Source of the DNA: Methylotenera sp.
GTDB taxonomy: Bacteria; Pseudomonadota; Gammaproteobacteria; Burkholderiales; Methylophilaceae
DNA: 64,000 nt
Assembly: GCF_029946165.1 (NCBI RefSeq)
Contig: NZ_JAQSDZ010000008.1
Span: 62,001 to 126,000, forward strand
Reading direction: 5' to 3'
Below the pieces are notes generated by a model that was given only the letters and a program-made list of their open reading frames with translations, searched no databases and was not told where the DNA came from. Positions 47,149 to 57,833 of the stretch are shown here, piece after piece. Numbering within the stretch: position 1 is the stretch's first letter; each line of letters starts with the position of its first letter. Made by a program: the position numbers and the translations under genes.

Positions 47149-48033
47149 TTAATGGCTTTCATGTGCCATAGATAAATACACTACTGTCATCATCATAAAG
47201 ATGAATGCTTGCAAAGCTACGATTAAGATGTGGAAAATTGACCATCCCGCGCCCAATATTGCGCCAAATACCGTGCCAGCGATACCACTAGCCGCAAACA
47301 TGCCTAACAACATAAATATTATTTCGCCCGCATACATGTTGCCGAAAAGACGCAAAGAATGTGATAGCGGCTTTGAAATATACTCAATTATATTAAAAGC
47401 GAAGTTTGCTAAAAATAGTAAAGGACTTGCCAACAATGCGATTAAACCACCGATACTTTTAGGCACTTTAAAGCTAGGTGCCCCGAATGGAGAGCAGAAT
47501 AACTCATGAATCCAACCACCAAAGCCTTTGACTTTAATGCTGAAAAAAATCATTAAAATCCACACAGATAAAGCAAGTGCAAATGTTGTATTAATATCTG
47601 ATGTAGGTACAGGGCGCCATTTTGCATGCTCACCGCCCAACAAACTCGCTACACCCGCAACCCAATCTACTGGTAAAAAGTCCATGGCATTCATGGCAAG
47701 TACCCACAGGAACACTGTTAATGCCGCAGGCGCAATAAACGCATGGCGATTACCATGAAATATATTCTTAACTTGATTATCAATAAAGCTAAACACTAGC
47801 TCCACAAAAGCTTGAGATTTAGTTGGCACCCCAGCGTGCGCTTTTCTAGCCACCAGCCAAATTGCAAGCATCACTAACAAACCAAGCACAACAGAAGTTG
47901 CTAAAGTATCTACGTGTATAGTCCAAAAACCCTCATTCGTTGTATTTCCATTCACACCTTGAGCATTAAAACTCAAATGATGTTGAATATATTCTGTAGG
48001 GGTTAGTTCGTGATTTTCTTGATTTGTTGCCAT
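47149..48033 (-). CDS. atpB: ATP synthase a subunit
   Basis: 294 residues with about five to six membrane helices. The essential Arg lies in [16 protein letters not shown]. The N terminus is long and hydrophilic (about 45 residues), as in many betaproteobacteria. Provides the proton half-channels. Confidence 0.97.
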   Translation of the reverse strand: MATNQENHELTPTEYIQHHLSFNAQGVNGNTTNEGFWTIHVDTLATSVVLGLLVMLAIWLVARKAHAGVPTKSQAFVELVFSFIDNQVKNIFHGNRHAFIAPAALTVFLWVLAMNAMDFLPVDWVAGVASLLGGEHAKWRPVPTSDINTTFALALSVWILMIFFSIKVKGFGGWIHELFCSPFGAPSFKVPKSIGGLIALLASPLLFLANFAFNIIEYISKPLSHSLRLFGNMYAGEIIFMLLGMFAASGIAGTVFGAILGAGWSIFHILIVALQAFIFMMMTVVYLSMAHESH

Positions 48034-48110
48034 ATCAGTTCTATGTCCAGTAAATTAACTTTTCACTTCCAAAAACAGGGCTTTGTATTTTTAACAAAGA
48101 CCTATTTTAA

Positions 48111-48491
48111 TTAAATTTTTATATTCGATTTCTTCAATTTGCCAATTGCGGCGCCAGAAATCAGCGCTGTTCCCGCCACTCCAGCCAATAAAGCTGGTGG
48201 AATCAATTGTTTGTAAAATTTAAATGATACAAACAGCACAACGATGATAATTAAAATCTTAAGTGCCTCAGCCTTCAATAAATTGAGTAGTGCTGATGAC
48301 GGTGTTTTTGCTTCACGTCCAGCAACTCTTGAAGAAAAATAAGCACCAATTAATACCGATAAACCACCAATTAAACCTGAAATACCTGCATTTATTCCAG
48401 ACAAGGCAAAAGCCGTCAGAGTAATTAAAACGGTAACAATCAGCTGCAGTCGCAACATATTATTAAATACCGACGCAGTTGTATTTTCCAT
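48111..48491 (-). CDS. atpI: ATP synthase subunit I (AtpI)
   Basis: 126 residues, four membrane helices. The family character (ISGLIGGLSVLIGAYFSSRVA, ALKILIIIVVLFVSFKFYKQLIPPALLAG) matches AtpI, which helps c-ring assembly. First gene of the operon, preceded by a 150-bp AT-rich gap after parB that should contain the atp promoter. Confidence 0.9.
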   Translation of the reverse strand: MENTTASVFNNMLRLQLIVTVLITLTAFALSGINAGISGLIGGLSVLIGAYFSSRVAGREAKTPSSALLNLLKAEALKILIIIVVLFVSFKFYKQLIPPALLAGVAGTALISGAAIGKLKKSNIKI

Positions 48492-48643
48492 ATTTTAACC
48501 AGTTCAAAATCAACTTTTAAAACTAGTATCGTCTAATATTTTTATTTCAGATCTAGCAAAGTCCGCGATTTTGAATTATTACCGATTTTTAGTCAAGGAT
48601 TAAGTGATAAGCTTTTACATTTTGTTTAAGCAAAATTAATCAC

Positions 48644-49534
48644 TTAGCGCGAGATCCTGCTCACGATTTCATCTAACTGATCTAAATTTGCGTAGCTTAT
48701 TTTTAAAGTACCCGCGCCTTTAGCCCCTGCTTTAATGTTGACTGTTGCGCCTAGCTTATCGCTTAATGCCTCTTGCAGCCTTAAAACATCATGATTCACT
48801 GGGGTTTTCTGTAATTGTTTTTGGGGTTCTTTTGCCCCTATATGCTCTAGATTTTTTACTAGATTTTCAACTTCACGGACTGATAAATTATTTTGTACAA
48901 CTAGGTTTGCAATCATCACTTGTTGGGCGCCATCTAGTCCGATAAGCGCACGTGCATGACCCATATCTAATTTGCCGTGCATCAACATATCCTGAACGGG
49001 CACACATAAAGTAAGTAAGCGTAGTAAATTTGAAACTGCGACACGAGAACGACCAACTGCGGCGGCGGCTTTTTCGTGCGTCATATCAAATTCATCAATC
49101 AGTCGCTTAATCCCTTGCGCTTCCTCTAAGGGATTAAGGTTTTCACGTTGAATATTCTCTATTAAAGCCATTGCTAATGCGGCTTCATCGGCGATTTCAC
49201 GCACTAAAACCGGCACTTCTTCCAAGCCAGCTATTTGGCTGGCACGCCAACGGCGTTCACCTGCAATAATTTCGTACTGGTCATCATCGCCATGTTCATT
49301 TGGCAGGTGACGCACCAAAATTGGCTGCATAATTCCTTGTGACTTAATCGAAGCCGCTAAAGTCTGCAAAGCGGCATCATCCATATAGCTACGTGGTTGG
49401 TATTTTCCAGGCTGCAATTGCGCTACTTTTAGCACCAAAAGTGAATCCGCTTCACCCACGCTGCCCATATCCCCAGCGAGTAAACTATCCAAGCCGCGAC
49501 CCAAGCCTCTATTTAAGCCTTTTAATTTAGCCAT
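48644..49534 (-). CDS. parB: Chromosome partitioning protein ParB
   Basis: 296 residues from the ATG at 49534, with GGAG upstream; a GTG four codons earlier is possible. Contains the ParB/Srx N domain (ILVRHLPNEHGDDDQYEIIAGERRWRA, with GERR box), an internal helix-turn-helix (TMTHEKAAAAVGRSRVAVSNLLRL-type, split here) and a C-terminal dimer domain. It binds the parS sites found at 53750, 55924 and 63427. It overlaps parA by 8 bp. Confidence 0.97.
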   Translation of the reverse strand: MAKLKGLNRGLGRGLDSLLAGDMGSVGEADSLLVLKVAQLQPGKYQPRSYMDDAALQTLAASIKSQGIMQPILVRHLPNEHGDDDQYEIIAGERRWRASQIAGLEEVPVLVREIADEAALAMALIENIQRENLNPLEEAQGIKRLIDEFDMTHEKAAAAVGRSRVAVSNLLRLLTLCVPVQDMLMHGKLDMGHARALIGLDGAQQVMIANLVVQNNLSVREVENLVKNLEHIGAKEPQKQLQKTPVNHDVLRLQEALSDKLGATVNIKAGAKGAGTLKISYANLDQLDEIVSRISR

Positions 49535-50312
49535 GTTTTTTTCCACTCCGCATTACTTCTTTTGCCAACTCTAAATATGCCACAGCGCCTTTTGAGGCTT
49601 TATCGTAGCTCAACACTGGAACACCATAACTAGGTGCTTCTGCTAAACGAATATTGCGTGGAATGACAGTTTTGTAAACTTTATCGCCAAAATGGCTAAT
49701 AAGTTGCGCAGATACTTGCTGTGCCAGCATATTGCGACTATCGAACAAGGTACGCAATAAACCTTCAATTTCCAAGGTTGGATTAAGGCGCGCGCGCACT
49801 TTTTTGATAGTGTTAACTAAGTCAGATAAGCCTTCCAATGCGTAATATTCACATTGCATAGGAATCATCACCGCATTAGAAGCTGTGAGTGCATTAACCG
49901 TTACTAGGTTGAGGGCGGGGGGGCAATCCAACAATACAAAATCATAAGGTGCGGCTTCTTCAGCACTCACTAACTTTGCAATCGCCACTTTTAAGCGATT
50001 TTCACGCGCCAGCTCATTCACCAACTCAACCTCTGCACCCGCCAAATCACGGTTTGAAGGCGCTATATCAAAGCCACCTTTTTCACTGGTTAAAATCACT
50101 TCTTTCAGTGACTTTTCCCCAATCAACACATGATAAATACTGAACTTTAAGTGCGCCTTATCTATGCCACTTCCAGTACTGGCATTGCCTTGCGGGTCTA
50201 AATCAATGAGCAAAACGCGCTTGCCTAAACTTGCCAAACTAGCAGCTAAGTTCACGCAAGTGGTGGTTTTACCTACACCGCCTTTTTGATTAGTGATTGC
50301 TAATATTTTCAT
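49527..50312 (-). CDS. parA: Chromosome partitioning ATPase ParA (Soj)
   Basis: 261 residues, deviant Walker A KGGVGKTTT near the N terminus (MKILAITNQ precedes it) and LIDLDPQGNAS. Drives segregation of ParB-parS complexes. Same strand and order (mnmG-rsmG-parA-parB) as in most proteobacteria. Confidence 0.98.
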   Translation of the reverse strand: MKILAITNQKGGVGKTTTCVNLAASLASLGKRVLLIDLDPQGNASTGSGIDKAHLKFSIYHVLIGEKSLKEVILTSEKGGFDIAPSNRDLAGAEVELVNELARENRLKVAIAKLVSAEEAAPYDFVLLDCPPALNLVTVNALTASNAVMIPMQCEYYALEGLSDLVNTIKKVRARLNPTLEIEGLLRTLFDSRNMLAQQVSAQLISHFGDKVYKTVIPRNIRLAEAPSYGVPVLSYDKASKGAVAYLELAKEVMRSGKKHG

Positions 50313-50359
50313 TATTTTCTTATAGATTTATCAGAATAAAATTAACTAAATTGAATTAA

Positions 50360-51016
50360 CTACAAATTGGTACTTATATAAACCAAGTGGCGCTCCGCCT
50401 CTAAACCCGCCACTTTCAACACTTCTATTTTGCTCACTTGCACGCCCGCACTTTTAAAATCTTGGTGCTCAAACTCATGCGCTGGCAGTTGGCCTTTCAT
50501 GGCGAGCCATAACCCATTTTCAGCCAATAAGTGCTTCGTAAGCTTTACAAATAAGCCAATTTCAGAAAAAGCGCGTGAAATAATCACATCAAATTTCACG
50601 TCTTTTTTAAGCGCCTCTACACGCCCAACTTCCACTTGAAAATTGCTCAAGCCTAATTCGCCTTTTACTTGGCGCATGAAACTAGTTTTCTTTGCTACGG
50701 AATCTATAGCGGTCACTTGCAACTCTGGCAAACATATTGCCAAAGCAATACTCGGCAAACCCGCACCAGCGCCAACATCCAATAAAAACTTTGGCGCTAA
50801 AGCCTGCACATGCGGCAACACACTCAAACTATCTAACAAGTGTAAGGTCACCATTTCAAGCGGGTCGCGAATCGCCGTGAGGTTATGCACCTTATTCCAC
50901 TTATCAATGAGCAATAGATAAGCAATCAATTTCGCTTGTTTTTCAGCGCCTATGTGCAAACCCATTTCTAGCAAACCTGATTGCAGCTTGCTTTGTAGCG
51001 TATCAATCAAAGCCAT
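50360..51016 (-). CDS. rsmG: 16S rRNA 7-methylguanosine methyltransferase RsmG
   Basis: 218 residues. The SAM-binding motif LLDVGAGAGLPSIALAI and the conserved KWNKVHNLTAIRDP stretch identify GidB/RsmG, which methylates G527 of 16S rRNA. Six bases after mnmG. Confidence 0.97.
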   Translation of the reverse strand: MALIDTLQSKLQSGLLEMGLHIGAEKQAKLIAYLLLIDKWNKVHNLTAIRDPLEMVTLHLLDSLSVLPHVQALAPKFLLDVGAGAGLPSIALAICLPELQVTAIDSVAKKTSFMRQVKGELGLSNFQVEVGRVEALKKDVKFDVIISRAFSEIGLFVKLTKHLLAENGLWLAMKGQLPAHEFEHQDFKSAGVQVSKIEVLKVAGLEAERHLVYISTNL

Positions 51017-51022
51017 GCGGAA

Positions 51023-52924
51023 CTATGCAGCCAAATCTGCAGCAGGCTTACTGCGCGCTTTACGCTTTAAATAAACCAACAACAATGAAATGGCCGCTGG
51101 CGTAATGCCCGAAATACGGCTGGCTTGGCCTATCGTTTCTGGTTTTTGCGCATTCAATTTTTGTTGCGCTTCAATCGGCAAGCCGTGAATTTCACGATAA
51201 TCTAAATCGTTAGGCAGTTTAGTATTTTCTTGACCACGACTACGCTCCACTTCATCTGTTTGACGGTCAATATAGCCTTGATATTTTGCGGCGATTTCCA
51301 CTTGCTCGCGCACGGCCGGCTCAACCTCGCCCAAACCAAGTTCACCCAAAGTCAACATAGCCTCGTAACTTACTTCTGGACGGCGCAATAATTCAAACAA
51401 GCTGTATTCATGTTCAAGTGGCTTGCCAAACATTTCCACCATTTTTTCTGTTGGCACATTGGCTGGTTGCACAAAAGTCTTTTTCAAACGCTCTTGCTCG
51501 CGCTCAACCGCTTCTTTTTTAATGCTAAAGGCTTCCCAACGCGCTTCATCCACTAAGCCCAATTTGCGACCAATTTCAGTCAGGCGCATATCGGCGTTAT
51601 CTTCACGTAGTTGTAGGCGGTATTCCGCACGGCTAGTAAACATGCGGTACGGCTCAGTCACACCGCGCGTGATTAAATCGTCCACCATCACGCCTAAATA
51701 AGCTTCATCGCGGGCAGGGCACCAAGACTCTTTACCTTGCGAATAAAGTGCAGCATTAGCTCCCGCAAGCAAACCTTGCGCAGCAGCTTCTTCATAGCCA
51801 GTAGTACCGTTGATCTGCCCTGCAAAGAACAAGCCTTGCACCATCTTGGTTTCTAACGAACTTTTTAAACCGCGTGGATCATAATAATCATACTCAATGG
51901 CATAGCCTGGACGAAGAATGTGGGCGTTTTCTAAGCCGCGCACTGAGCGCACCAGCGCCAATTGAATATCAAACGGCAAGCTGGTTGAAATGCCATTTGG
52001 GTAAATCTCATTAGTAGTTAAGCCTTCAGGCTCTAAGAAAATTTGATGTGAATCTTTATCAGCAAAACGATGGATTTTATCTTCCACACTAGGGCAGTAA
52101 CGTGGGCCCACGCCTTCAATTACTCCCGTGTACATAGGCGAGCGATCTAAACCACTGCGAATAATATCGTGTGTACGTTCGTTGGTATGCGTAATCCAAC
52201 ATGGCAGTTGAGCAGGGTGTTGCGCCGCATTGCCCATAAAGGAAAATACTGGCACTGGGTCATCACCAGGCTGAATAGTCATGACTGAATAATCAATTGT
52301 GCGACCATCAATACGTGGTGGCGTACCAGTTTTTAATCGGCCTGCGGGCAAACCAATTTCACGTAAACGTGCGGCTAAGGAAATAGCTGGCGGATCGCCA
52401 GCGCGACCAGCGCTGTAATTTTGCAAACCCACATGCACCAAACCGCCTAAAAACGTACCCGCAGTAAGCACCACTGATTTTGAATTAAAACGCAAACCAA
52501 TTTGCGTCACCACGCCCGCAGCACGGTCACCCTCTAAAATAATATCATCCACCGCTTGTTGAAACAGCCAAAGGTTAGGCTGATTTTCTAATCGATGCCT
52601 AATCGCCGCTTTATACAACACACGGTCAGCTTGAGCGCGAGTTGCGCGTACGGCAGGGCCTTTACTAGAATTTAAGATTCTAAATTGAATTCCGCCTTCA
52701 TCCGTTGCGGCCGCCATTGCGCCGCCTAGCGCATCAATCTCTTTAACCAAATGGCCTTTGCCAATACCGCCAATGCTTGGGTTGCATGACATTTGACCTA
52801 AAGTTTCGATATTATGCGTGAGCAATAAGGTTTTCTGCCCCATTCTGGCGCTAGCGAGCGCCGCTTCGGTGCCAGCATGCCCGCCACCAACGACAATCAC
52901 ATCAAAAAGGTCAGGAAAATTCAT
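51023..52924 (-). CDS. mnmG: tRNA uridine-5-carboxymethylaminomethyl modification enzyme MnmG
   Basis: 633 residues from the ATG at 52924 ([20 protein letters not shown]); the upstream in-frame ATG adds 14 residues that do not belong to the family. FAD-binding [15 protein letters not shown], plus [16 protein letters not shown] and [12 protein letters not shown]. With MnmE it modifies wobble U34 in tRNAs. MnmE is encoded about 3.5 kb away on the same strand. Confidence 0.98.
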   Translation of the reverse strand: MNFPDLFDVIVVGGGHAGTEAALASARMGQKTLLLTHNIETLGQMSCNPSIGGIGKGHLVKEIDALGGAMAAATDEGGIQFRILNSSKGPAVRATRAQADRVLYKAAIRHRLENQPNLWLFQQAVDDIILEGDRAAGVVTQIGLRFNSKSVVLTAGTFLGGLVHVGLQNYSAGRAGDPPAISLAARLREIGLPAGRLKTGTPPRIDGRTIDYSVMTIQPGDDPVPVFSFMGNAAQHPAQLPCWITHTNERTHDIIRSGLDRSPMYTGVIEGVGPRYCPSVEDKIHRFADKDSHQIFLEPEGLTTNEIYPNGISTSLPFDIQLALVRSVRGLENAHILRPGYAIEYDYYDPRGLKSSLETKMVQGLFFAGQINGTTGYEEAAAQGLLAGANAALYSQGKESWCPARDEAYLGVMVDDLITRGVTEPYRMFTSRAEYRLQLREDNADMRLTEIGRKLGLVDEARWEAFSIKKEAVEREQERLKKTFVQPANVPTEKMVEMFGKPLEHEYSLFELLRRPEVSYEAMLTLGELGLGEVEPAVREQVEIAAKYQGYIDRQTDEVERSRGQENTKLPNDLDYREIHGLPIEAQQKLNAQKPETIGQASRISGITPAAISLLLVYLKRKARSKPAADLAA

Positions 52925-53259
52925 ATATTCAAACTTGTCTTTCAAACAAAAAGCACAATATAACAACCATCAGACAAAACAATCACTTAAGTCGAGCTTA
53001 GCAAGCATTGTGCAAAGACAAGATTTTACTTTAATAGACGCCAATAGTCATGTAAAAGCAGGGTTTTTAACCGAATTAAGTCAACTCTTTTTAGGTTGAA
53101 ACGTTAGCTTTACAAGATAGACACAATTTCTTAATATACTTGGCATAAAATTCGCTTTATAAAAATTAAAGCATGTTTTAGAAAACTACTTTATGATGTG
53201 AATGTAGAAGCACAATTGCTAAGTAAGCAAAGTTTTTTATTAAAATAATGGAGCAGCAA
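52925..53259. other. 335-bp divergent gap mnmG / cytochrome
   Basis: AT-rich, carries the divergent promoters of mnmG and the cytochrome gene. I see no RNA gene, repeat or operator that I can support. Confidence 0.5.
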
Positions 53260-53709
53260 ATGAAAAAATTAAGTATTCTTTTAATAGCCATGTTAGGTTT
53301 TAGCGCGATTTCTGCACATGCCAGCATTGCCAATGCAAAAAAATTGGTATTGATTTACCACACTCAAGCAATTGCTGAAAACAAAGATTTTGCAGGTCCT
53401 TCAGCTGAAGAAGGCAAAGCATTCTTTAACAATAAAGTTAAAACAGTTGATGGTAAAGAAACCGCTTGCGCTTCATGCCACACAGCCAACCCAGCTGATA
53501 AAGGTAAAAACATCGTAACGGGCAAGGCGATTCAACCATTATCACCAGCGGTCAACACAAAACGCTTCTCTGATTTTGACAAAGTTGAAGCTAAGTTCTC
53601 ACAACATTGCTTTGATATTTTAGGTGAAGACTGTACAGCGGCTCAGAAAGCCAACTACATTACTTACGTGTTAACTGAAAAAACACCAACGCCTAAAGCT
53701 AAGAAATAA
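53260..53709 (+). CDS. DUF1924/SHP-type monohaem cytochrome c
   Basis: 149 residues from the ATG at 53260, chosen because GGAG lies 7 bases upstream; the ATG at 53248 has no site. The signal peptide ends near SAHAS. A single haem motif CASCH (about residue 71) sits in the pattern TACASCHTANPADKGKN; the DUF1924 family includes the Rhodobacter sphaeroides haem protein SHP, whose haem has an Asn ligand. Two more cysteines (HCFDILGEDC) probably form a disulfide. Periplasmic electron carrier or ligand-binding cytochrome. The partner is not evident here. Confidence 0.85.
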   Translation: MKKLSILLIAMLGFSAISAHASIANAKKLVLIYHTQAIAENKDFAGPSAEEGKAFFNNKVKTVDGKETACASCHTANPADKGKNIVTGKAIQPLSPAVNTKRFSDFDKVEAKFSQHCFDILGEDCTAAQKANYITYVLTEKTPTPKAKK

Positions 53710-53741
53710 TTTTTAAGCTTTTAATTAAGCTTAAAAAAACT

Positions 53742-53776
53742 AAAAGCAGTGTTTCACGTGAAACACTGCTTTTTTT
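53742..53776 (+). terminator. Terminator with embedded parS
   Basis: A perfect 32-bp palindrome (53742-53773) forms a hairpin followed by further Ts. The centre is the parS sequence, so one DNA segment serves as cytochrome terminator and ParB-binding site. Confidence 0.85.
53750..53765. promoter_or_regulatory. parS site 1
   Basis: TGTTTCACGTGAAACA, an exact match to the 16-bp parS consensus bound by chromosomal ParB. Confidence 0.95.
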
Positions 53777-53982
53777 ACGTCCTCACTTTAGGTGTTTTGT
53801 GGGGGTTTTTTAAGGTTTTACTTTTTAGGCTTTGTTATATTAGATGTTCACTTAACTAAAGTGCTGAGTAGGGAAGGTAAAATGATTAGCCTCGCGGAGC
53901 TTTTGAAAAAAAATCGGCATCAGCGTGGGCATGATAAGGCTTCTTGCCCACGCCACCTAATTTGCAAGATACGCACTTAACA

Positions 53983-55870
53983 ATACTATTTTTGAACCTT
54001 TTTCGGCTTTGGTTTTTTGCTTTATTTTTTCTATAGGTAACAAACTAATAAGTTGCTGATTACGCCCCAATAAAAATGCCACGCACGCCGCATCGGCATT
54101 AGCGCCTTTGTAGAAATATGCGACATGCAACTCATTATCTAACGCTTGATGCGCTTTGAGTAAATTAGCTGGAATTGGTGATTGGGTCGTAGAAATCGGT
54201 TAATGAAGCATTAACTTGTTAAGCGCGTGCATATAATATTGTTTGAGCGGCAGTTTTTATAGTTTTGTAGGAACGCCTTGCAGCTGCGAGTTTTCATTTA
54301 CAACGATTGCTGTTCGCGAATGCAAGCCACTTCTACTTTCAGGCCGCGGGAAGTTGCTGTTGTAAACAAGGCTTGCTGAATATGTAAAATCACTTTTTAG
54401 GCGCCCACACAAAATGTGCATCCGAGCCATATGTATACTCAAGCATATAACCCAATAGTGATGAATCATTACCTTTTCATTGCAGAAAGCCTGCTGTGTT
54501 GGTGGTAGCGCCAGCTCTTGTGTAGGTATTTTGGTGCTTTAAAGACGGATTTTTTAACTGCCAATACACTGCATCACATACGGCATTTACCGCAATAGCT
54601 GTGGACTAGCTTCTTTTCACCATAAACAATATCTTACGCTACCATTTCTTAACTCTTCGGAGCCTATAAAGGACCTTATAAAAATTTTTGCTAATGGCCT
54701 AACTTATATAAATGCTGCCGTTTCTTCTGTTGTAAATAATAACCGCCATCTGCTGGCTTACTTACATAAGTAATTTGTGGCACACTGAAATTTGCTTGCT
54801 GCTCTTTTCTAATATCAAATTAGGTGTCTCCACTAAATATGGGTTGATATTATTCGTCTTAATCGCATGCGGCTCACCTTTAATATCTTCGTATTTATAA
54901 ATGGTTTTATCGGCGACCCTCCTGCAAACCAAACCCACAACACGCCTATCTTCTCGCCTTTGGTAATAAATGCTATTTGTAGAAACAAAGGCATACTTAA
55001 TATTCCCTCCTCGAAGCTAGGGGAGGGCTAGGGTCGGGTAGAAGCTTGCACAGTGTTATTCATTATCTGTATTTCATCCCCATTCCTACCTTCCCCGATT
55101 AGGGAAACGAGTTGTAGCCATATATCGTGTGGCTTTGATGTACCAAGCCGCGACAAAATCAAGCAAACCCGCTTTTTTAATATCCTCACACACCAATTAC
55201 ATGTCATTTTTTTGTGCATCCGATTGAGTGCTTTTACTCAAAAACGGTGTGTTACCAAGCACATAACTACAGCGCTTTGCAGGTAGCATGCTTTGCCAAT
55301 CGGTTTGTAGGGCATTGCCACACACAATATGCGGCGTGGCTTTTAAGGTAATACGCGCAAAAAAATTGCGCCAAATTCTTCTAGAATTTTCATATTCCTT
55401 TGGTAATCGGTTAACCATAGCGCTACTTGGCTAATTTGCGCGGGAAACTCTTCACTCTCAATGCAGTATAATTGGTCTACATTAATGTTAATCAAGACTT
55501 GCACGTCCATGACCAATTGCCCTGTTTCATGGCTAGCGCGTAAATCTTCAAGCACCAATACTCTGAACTCGCGATAAGTGACGCCTAAAAAGTTGCCGCA
55601 TACACAAGCTTAGTCAAAAACGGTGAGAGTACGTAGCTTTTGGTTAAACTCTGCCAAGCGGTTTATTGCTCTTAACTTTTTCAAACTCCACCCATAGCGC
55701 ATCTAAAAACAAATGTTAAATAAGCTTAAGAATAATCTTACTGATGTAATGTTCATCTAAATTGCGCAGCGCCTCTGCATCCATCAAGATTTGAATAGAC
55801 TGCCGAAAATAGCGAGGAGGCATGGCGCTTCGCGCATTTTGCTATCATTCCGGGCGGGTGGAAGTGGCTT
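53983..55870 (-). pseudogene. Decayed MmeI-like DNA methyltransferase/restriction gene
   Basis: Minus-strand fragments in shifting frames follow the family order. N-terminal side: DAEALRNLDEHYISKIILKL (near 55780). Methyltransferase: VDQLYCIESEEFPAQISQVA and PHIVCGNALQTDW (55540-55290), with motif IV decayed to LGNTPF. Then LVCEDIKKAGLLDFVAAWY (near 55180), AFVSTNSIYY (near 54970), KTIYKYEDIKGEPHAIKTNN (near 54880), RLKSDFTYSASLVYNSNFP (near 54380) and ANLLKAHQALDNELHVAYFY (near 54150). Many frameshifts and stops and several lost segments rule out function. The family identity is from memory of MmeI/type IIG-like sequences. Confidence 0.8.
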
Positions 55871-55923
55871 GAAAGTCTACACACCCAGTATTTGACGGGC
55901 TGTTGCTTGTGTAGAAAAATGAT

Positions 55924-55939
55924 TGTTTCACGTGAAACA
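55924..55939. promoter_or_regulatory. parS site 2
   Basis: TGTTTCACGTGAAACA, exact consensus, in the gap between the methyltransferase pseudogene and yegP. Confidence 0.95.
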
Positions 55940-56074
55940 CAAAATTAACATTTTTGTACTTAGGTCTAAAATGACGATGGTCTTGACGAGCGCATGACTG
56001 CGCGCCTATAGTATGGCAGGCGTTTTGTTATATATACCATAGCGTCTTCACCGAAAAATATTGAGGAGAACTGT

Positions 56075-56410
56075 ATGGCGGGTAAATTCGAATTAAAAAC
56101 AGCAAAAAGTGGGCAATTTCACTTCAATCTATTGGCGGGTAATGGCCAAATTATTATGCAAAGTGAAATGTATGAGAGTAAAGCCAGCGCATTAAATGGT
56201 ATTGCTTCTATTCAAAAAAACGCCGCAGATGATGCACGTTATGATCGTTTAGCTTCAAAATCTGAGAAACACTACTTTGTACTTAAAGCAGCCAATCACC
56301 AAGTAATAGGTCAAAGTCAAATGTACGAGAGCGAAGCAGGTCGCGATAATGGCATTGAGTCAGTGAAAAAAAATGCACCAGAAGCTTCTGTAGACGACCA
56401 AACAGCTTAA
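56075..56410 (+). CDS. YegP-family protein (DUF1508, two repeats)
   Basis: 111 residues made of two tandem YegP repeats: GKFELKTAKSGQFHFNLLAG...YESKASALNGIASIQKNA, then KHYFVLKAANHQVIGQSQMYESEAGRDNGIESVKKNA. Small cytoplasmic protein of unknown function widespread in proteobacteria. Good GAGGAGA ribosome-binding site. Ends in a strong inverted repeat shared with mnmE. Confidence 0.92.
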   Translation: MAGKFELKTAKSGQFHFNLLAGNGQIIMQSEMYESKASALNGIASIQKNAADDARYDRLASKSEKHYFVLKAANHQVIGQSQMYESEAGRDNGIESVKKNAPEASVDDQTA

Positions 56411-56430
56411 GTTTTAATTCTTAGTAGCGC

Positions 56431-56484
56431 AATTCTGGCAACATTTTAACTCAGGCAAGCATGAGTTAAAATGTTGCCAGAATT
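56431..56484. terminator. Bidirectional terminator with perfect 23-bp arms
   Basis: Arms 56431-56453 and 56462-56484 are exact reverse complements (AATTCTGGCAAC... and ...GTTGCCAGAATT) with an 8-base loop. It lies between convergent yegP and mnmE and overlaps the last base of the mnmE stop codon. Confidence 0.85.
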
Positions 56485-57833
56485 TATTTGCCTATGCAGA
56501 ATTTAGAAAATATTTCGCCTAATAGATCATCTGGCGTAAATTCCCCCGTAATGCTACTTAATGCATCTTGAGAAATTCTTAACTCTTCTGCCACCAACTC
56601 TGCCGAGTTGATTTGTTCAGCCGCTAAACTTAAATGTGTTTGTACTTGGCTTAAAGCATCCAAATGCCTGGCGCGCGCCATAAAAACACCTTCAGAATTA
56701 TTTTCGTAACCTGCAAGTTTTAGTAACTGACTTTTTAGTAAATCTAAACCTGCGCCAGTTTTGGCCGAAAGATAAATATGCGTTGCACCATCTTTTTCGG
56801 CTACTAAAGCAGGTTCATTGGTCGCATCAATTTTATTATGTACCCAAATTTTGCGAATTTCTTGCGGCAACCTAGTTAAAATCGATCTTTCAGCTTCCGT
56901 GATACCGTGAGCTGCATCTACCATCAATAATGCGATATTGGCGCTTTGTGCAGCTCGCCAAGTTCGCTCAATACCAAATTTTTCTACTTCATCGTCTGTT
57001 TCACGTAAGCCTGCGGTGTCAATTACATGCAAAGGTACGCCATTTATCTGAATAGCATTTTTAATGGTGTCGCGTGTCGTACCTGCAATTGAAGTCACAA
57101 TTGCAATTTCTTCACCCGCAAGCTGATTCATCAAGCTGGATTTCCCAACATTGGGCTGACCGACCAAAACGACATTAATGCCTTCACGCAATAAGCTACC
57201 TTGCTTGGCTTTTGCAAACACCGCGTTCAACTCAACGCTAATTGCAGCTAATTTATCTGCTACGCGACCTTGCGTAATAAAGTCTATTTCCTCTTCAGGA
57301 AAATCTAAGCATGCTTCTACAAACATGCGTAAATCAATCAGTTTTAAAAGTAGGGCATTAATGCGTTGCGAGAATTCACCTGACAAAGAACGTACTGCAC
57401 TTTTAGCAGCTTCAGCAGTAGCGGCATTAATTACATCGGCAACCGCTTCAGCTTGAGCTAAGTCTATTTTGTCATTAAGGTAAGCGCGGCGTGTAAATTC
57501 ACCTGGCTCGGCTTGACGTGCACCAAGCTCAATACAACGTGCCAGCAAAATCTGCATAAGTGCAGTGCCGCCGTGAGCTTGAAGCTCTAGAACATCTTCA
57601 CCAGTGTATGAATGTGGATTTGGATAGAAAATAGCGATGCCACGATCGATTAAATCACCGTTGGCTTGCTTAAAATCTAGATAAGCTGCATGACGCGCGG
57701 GAGGGCACTGCGCTAGAATTCCCGTCGCTATTAGCTTTGCAGAAGGGCCTGACACTCTTACAACACCAATGCCGCCAGCACCACTGGCAGTGGCGATGGC
57801 GGCAATGGTGTCTATTGGTTTATTGCTTGCCAC
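56484..57833 (-). CDS. mnmE: tRNA modification GTPase MnmE
   Basis: 449 residues: N-terminal folate-binding domain ([20 protein letters not shown]), inserted G domain with Walker [18 protein letters not shown] and NKID, and a C-terminal end CIGK carrying the essential Cys. Partner of MnmG in wobble-uridine modification. Overlaps yidC by 14 bp. Confidence 0.98.
   Translation of the reverse strand: MASNKPIDTIAAIATASGAGGIGVVRVSGPSAKLIATGILAQCPPARHAAYLDFKQANGDLIDRGIAIFYPNPHSYTGEDVLELQAHGGTALMQILLARCIELGARQAEPGEFTRRAYLNDKIDLAQAEAVADVINAATAEAAKSAVRSLSGEFSQRINALLLKLIDLRMFVEACLDFPEEEIDFITQGRVADKLAAISVELNAVFAKAKQGSLLREGINVVLVGQPNVGKSSLMNQLAGEEIAIVTSIAGTTRDTIKNAIQINGVPLHVIDTAGLRETDDEVEKFGIERTWRAAQSANIALLMVDAAHGITEAERSILTRLPQEIRKIWVHNKIDATNEPALVAEKDGATHIYLSAKTGAGLDLLKSQLLKLAGYENNSEGVFMARARHLDALSQVQTHLSLAAEQINSAELVAEELRISQDALSSITGEFTPDDLLGEIFSKFCIGK

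Noticed and set aside
48600-48644. Inverted repeat TAAGTGAT...ATCACTTA after parB as a terminator
   Set aside because: Arms of only eight A/T-rich bases, a loop of nearly 30 bases and no T run.
53792-53980. 62-codon plus-strand frame after the cytochrome
   Set aside because: No ribosome-binding site, no recognisable composition, and it ends next to pseudogene debris.
56995-57015. parS-like TGTTTCACGTAAG inside mnmE
   Set aside because: Only the first half of the palindrome is present; it encodes ordinary MnmE residues.
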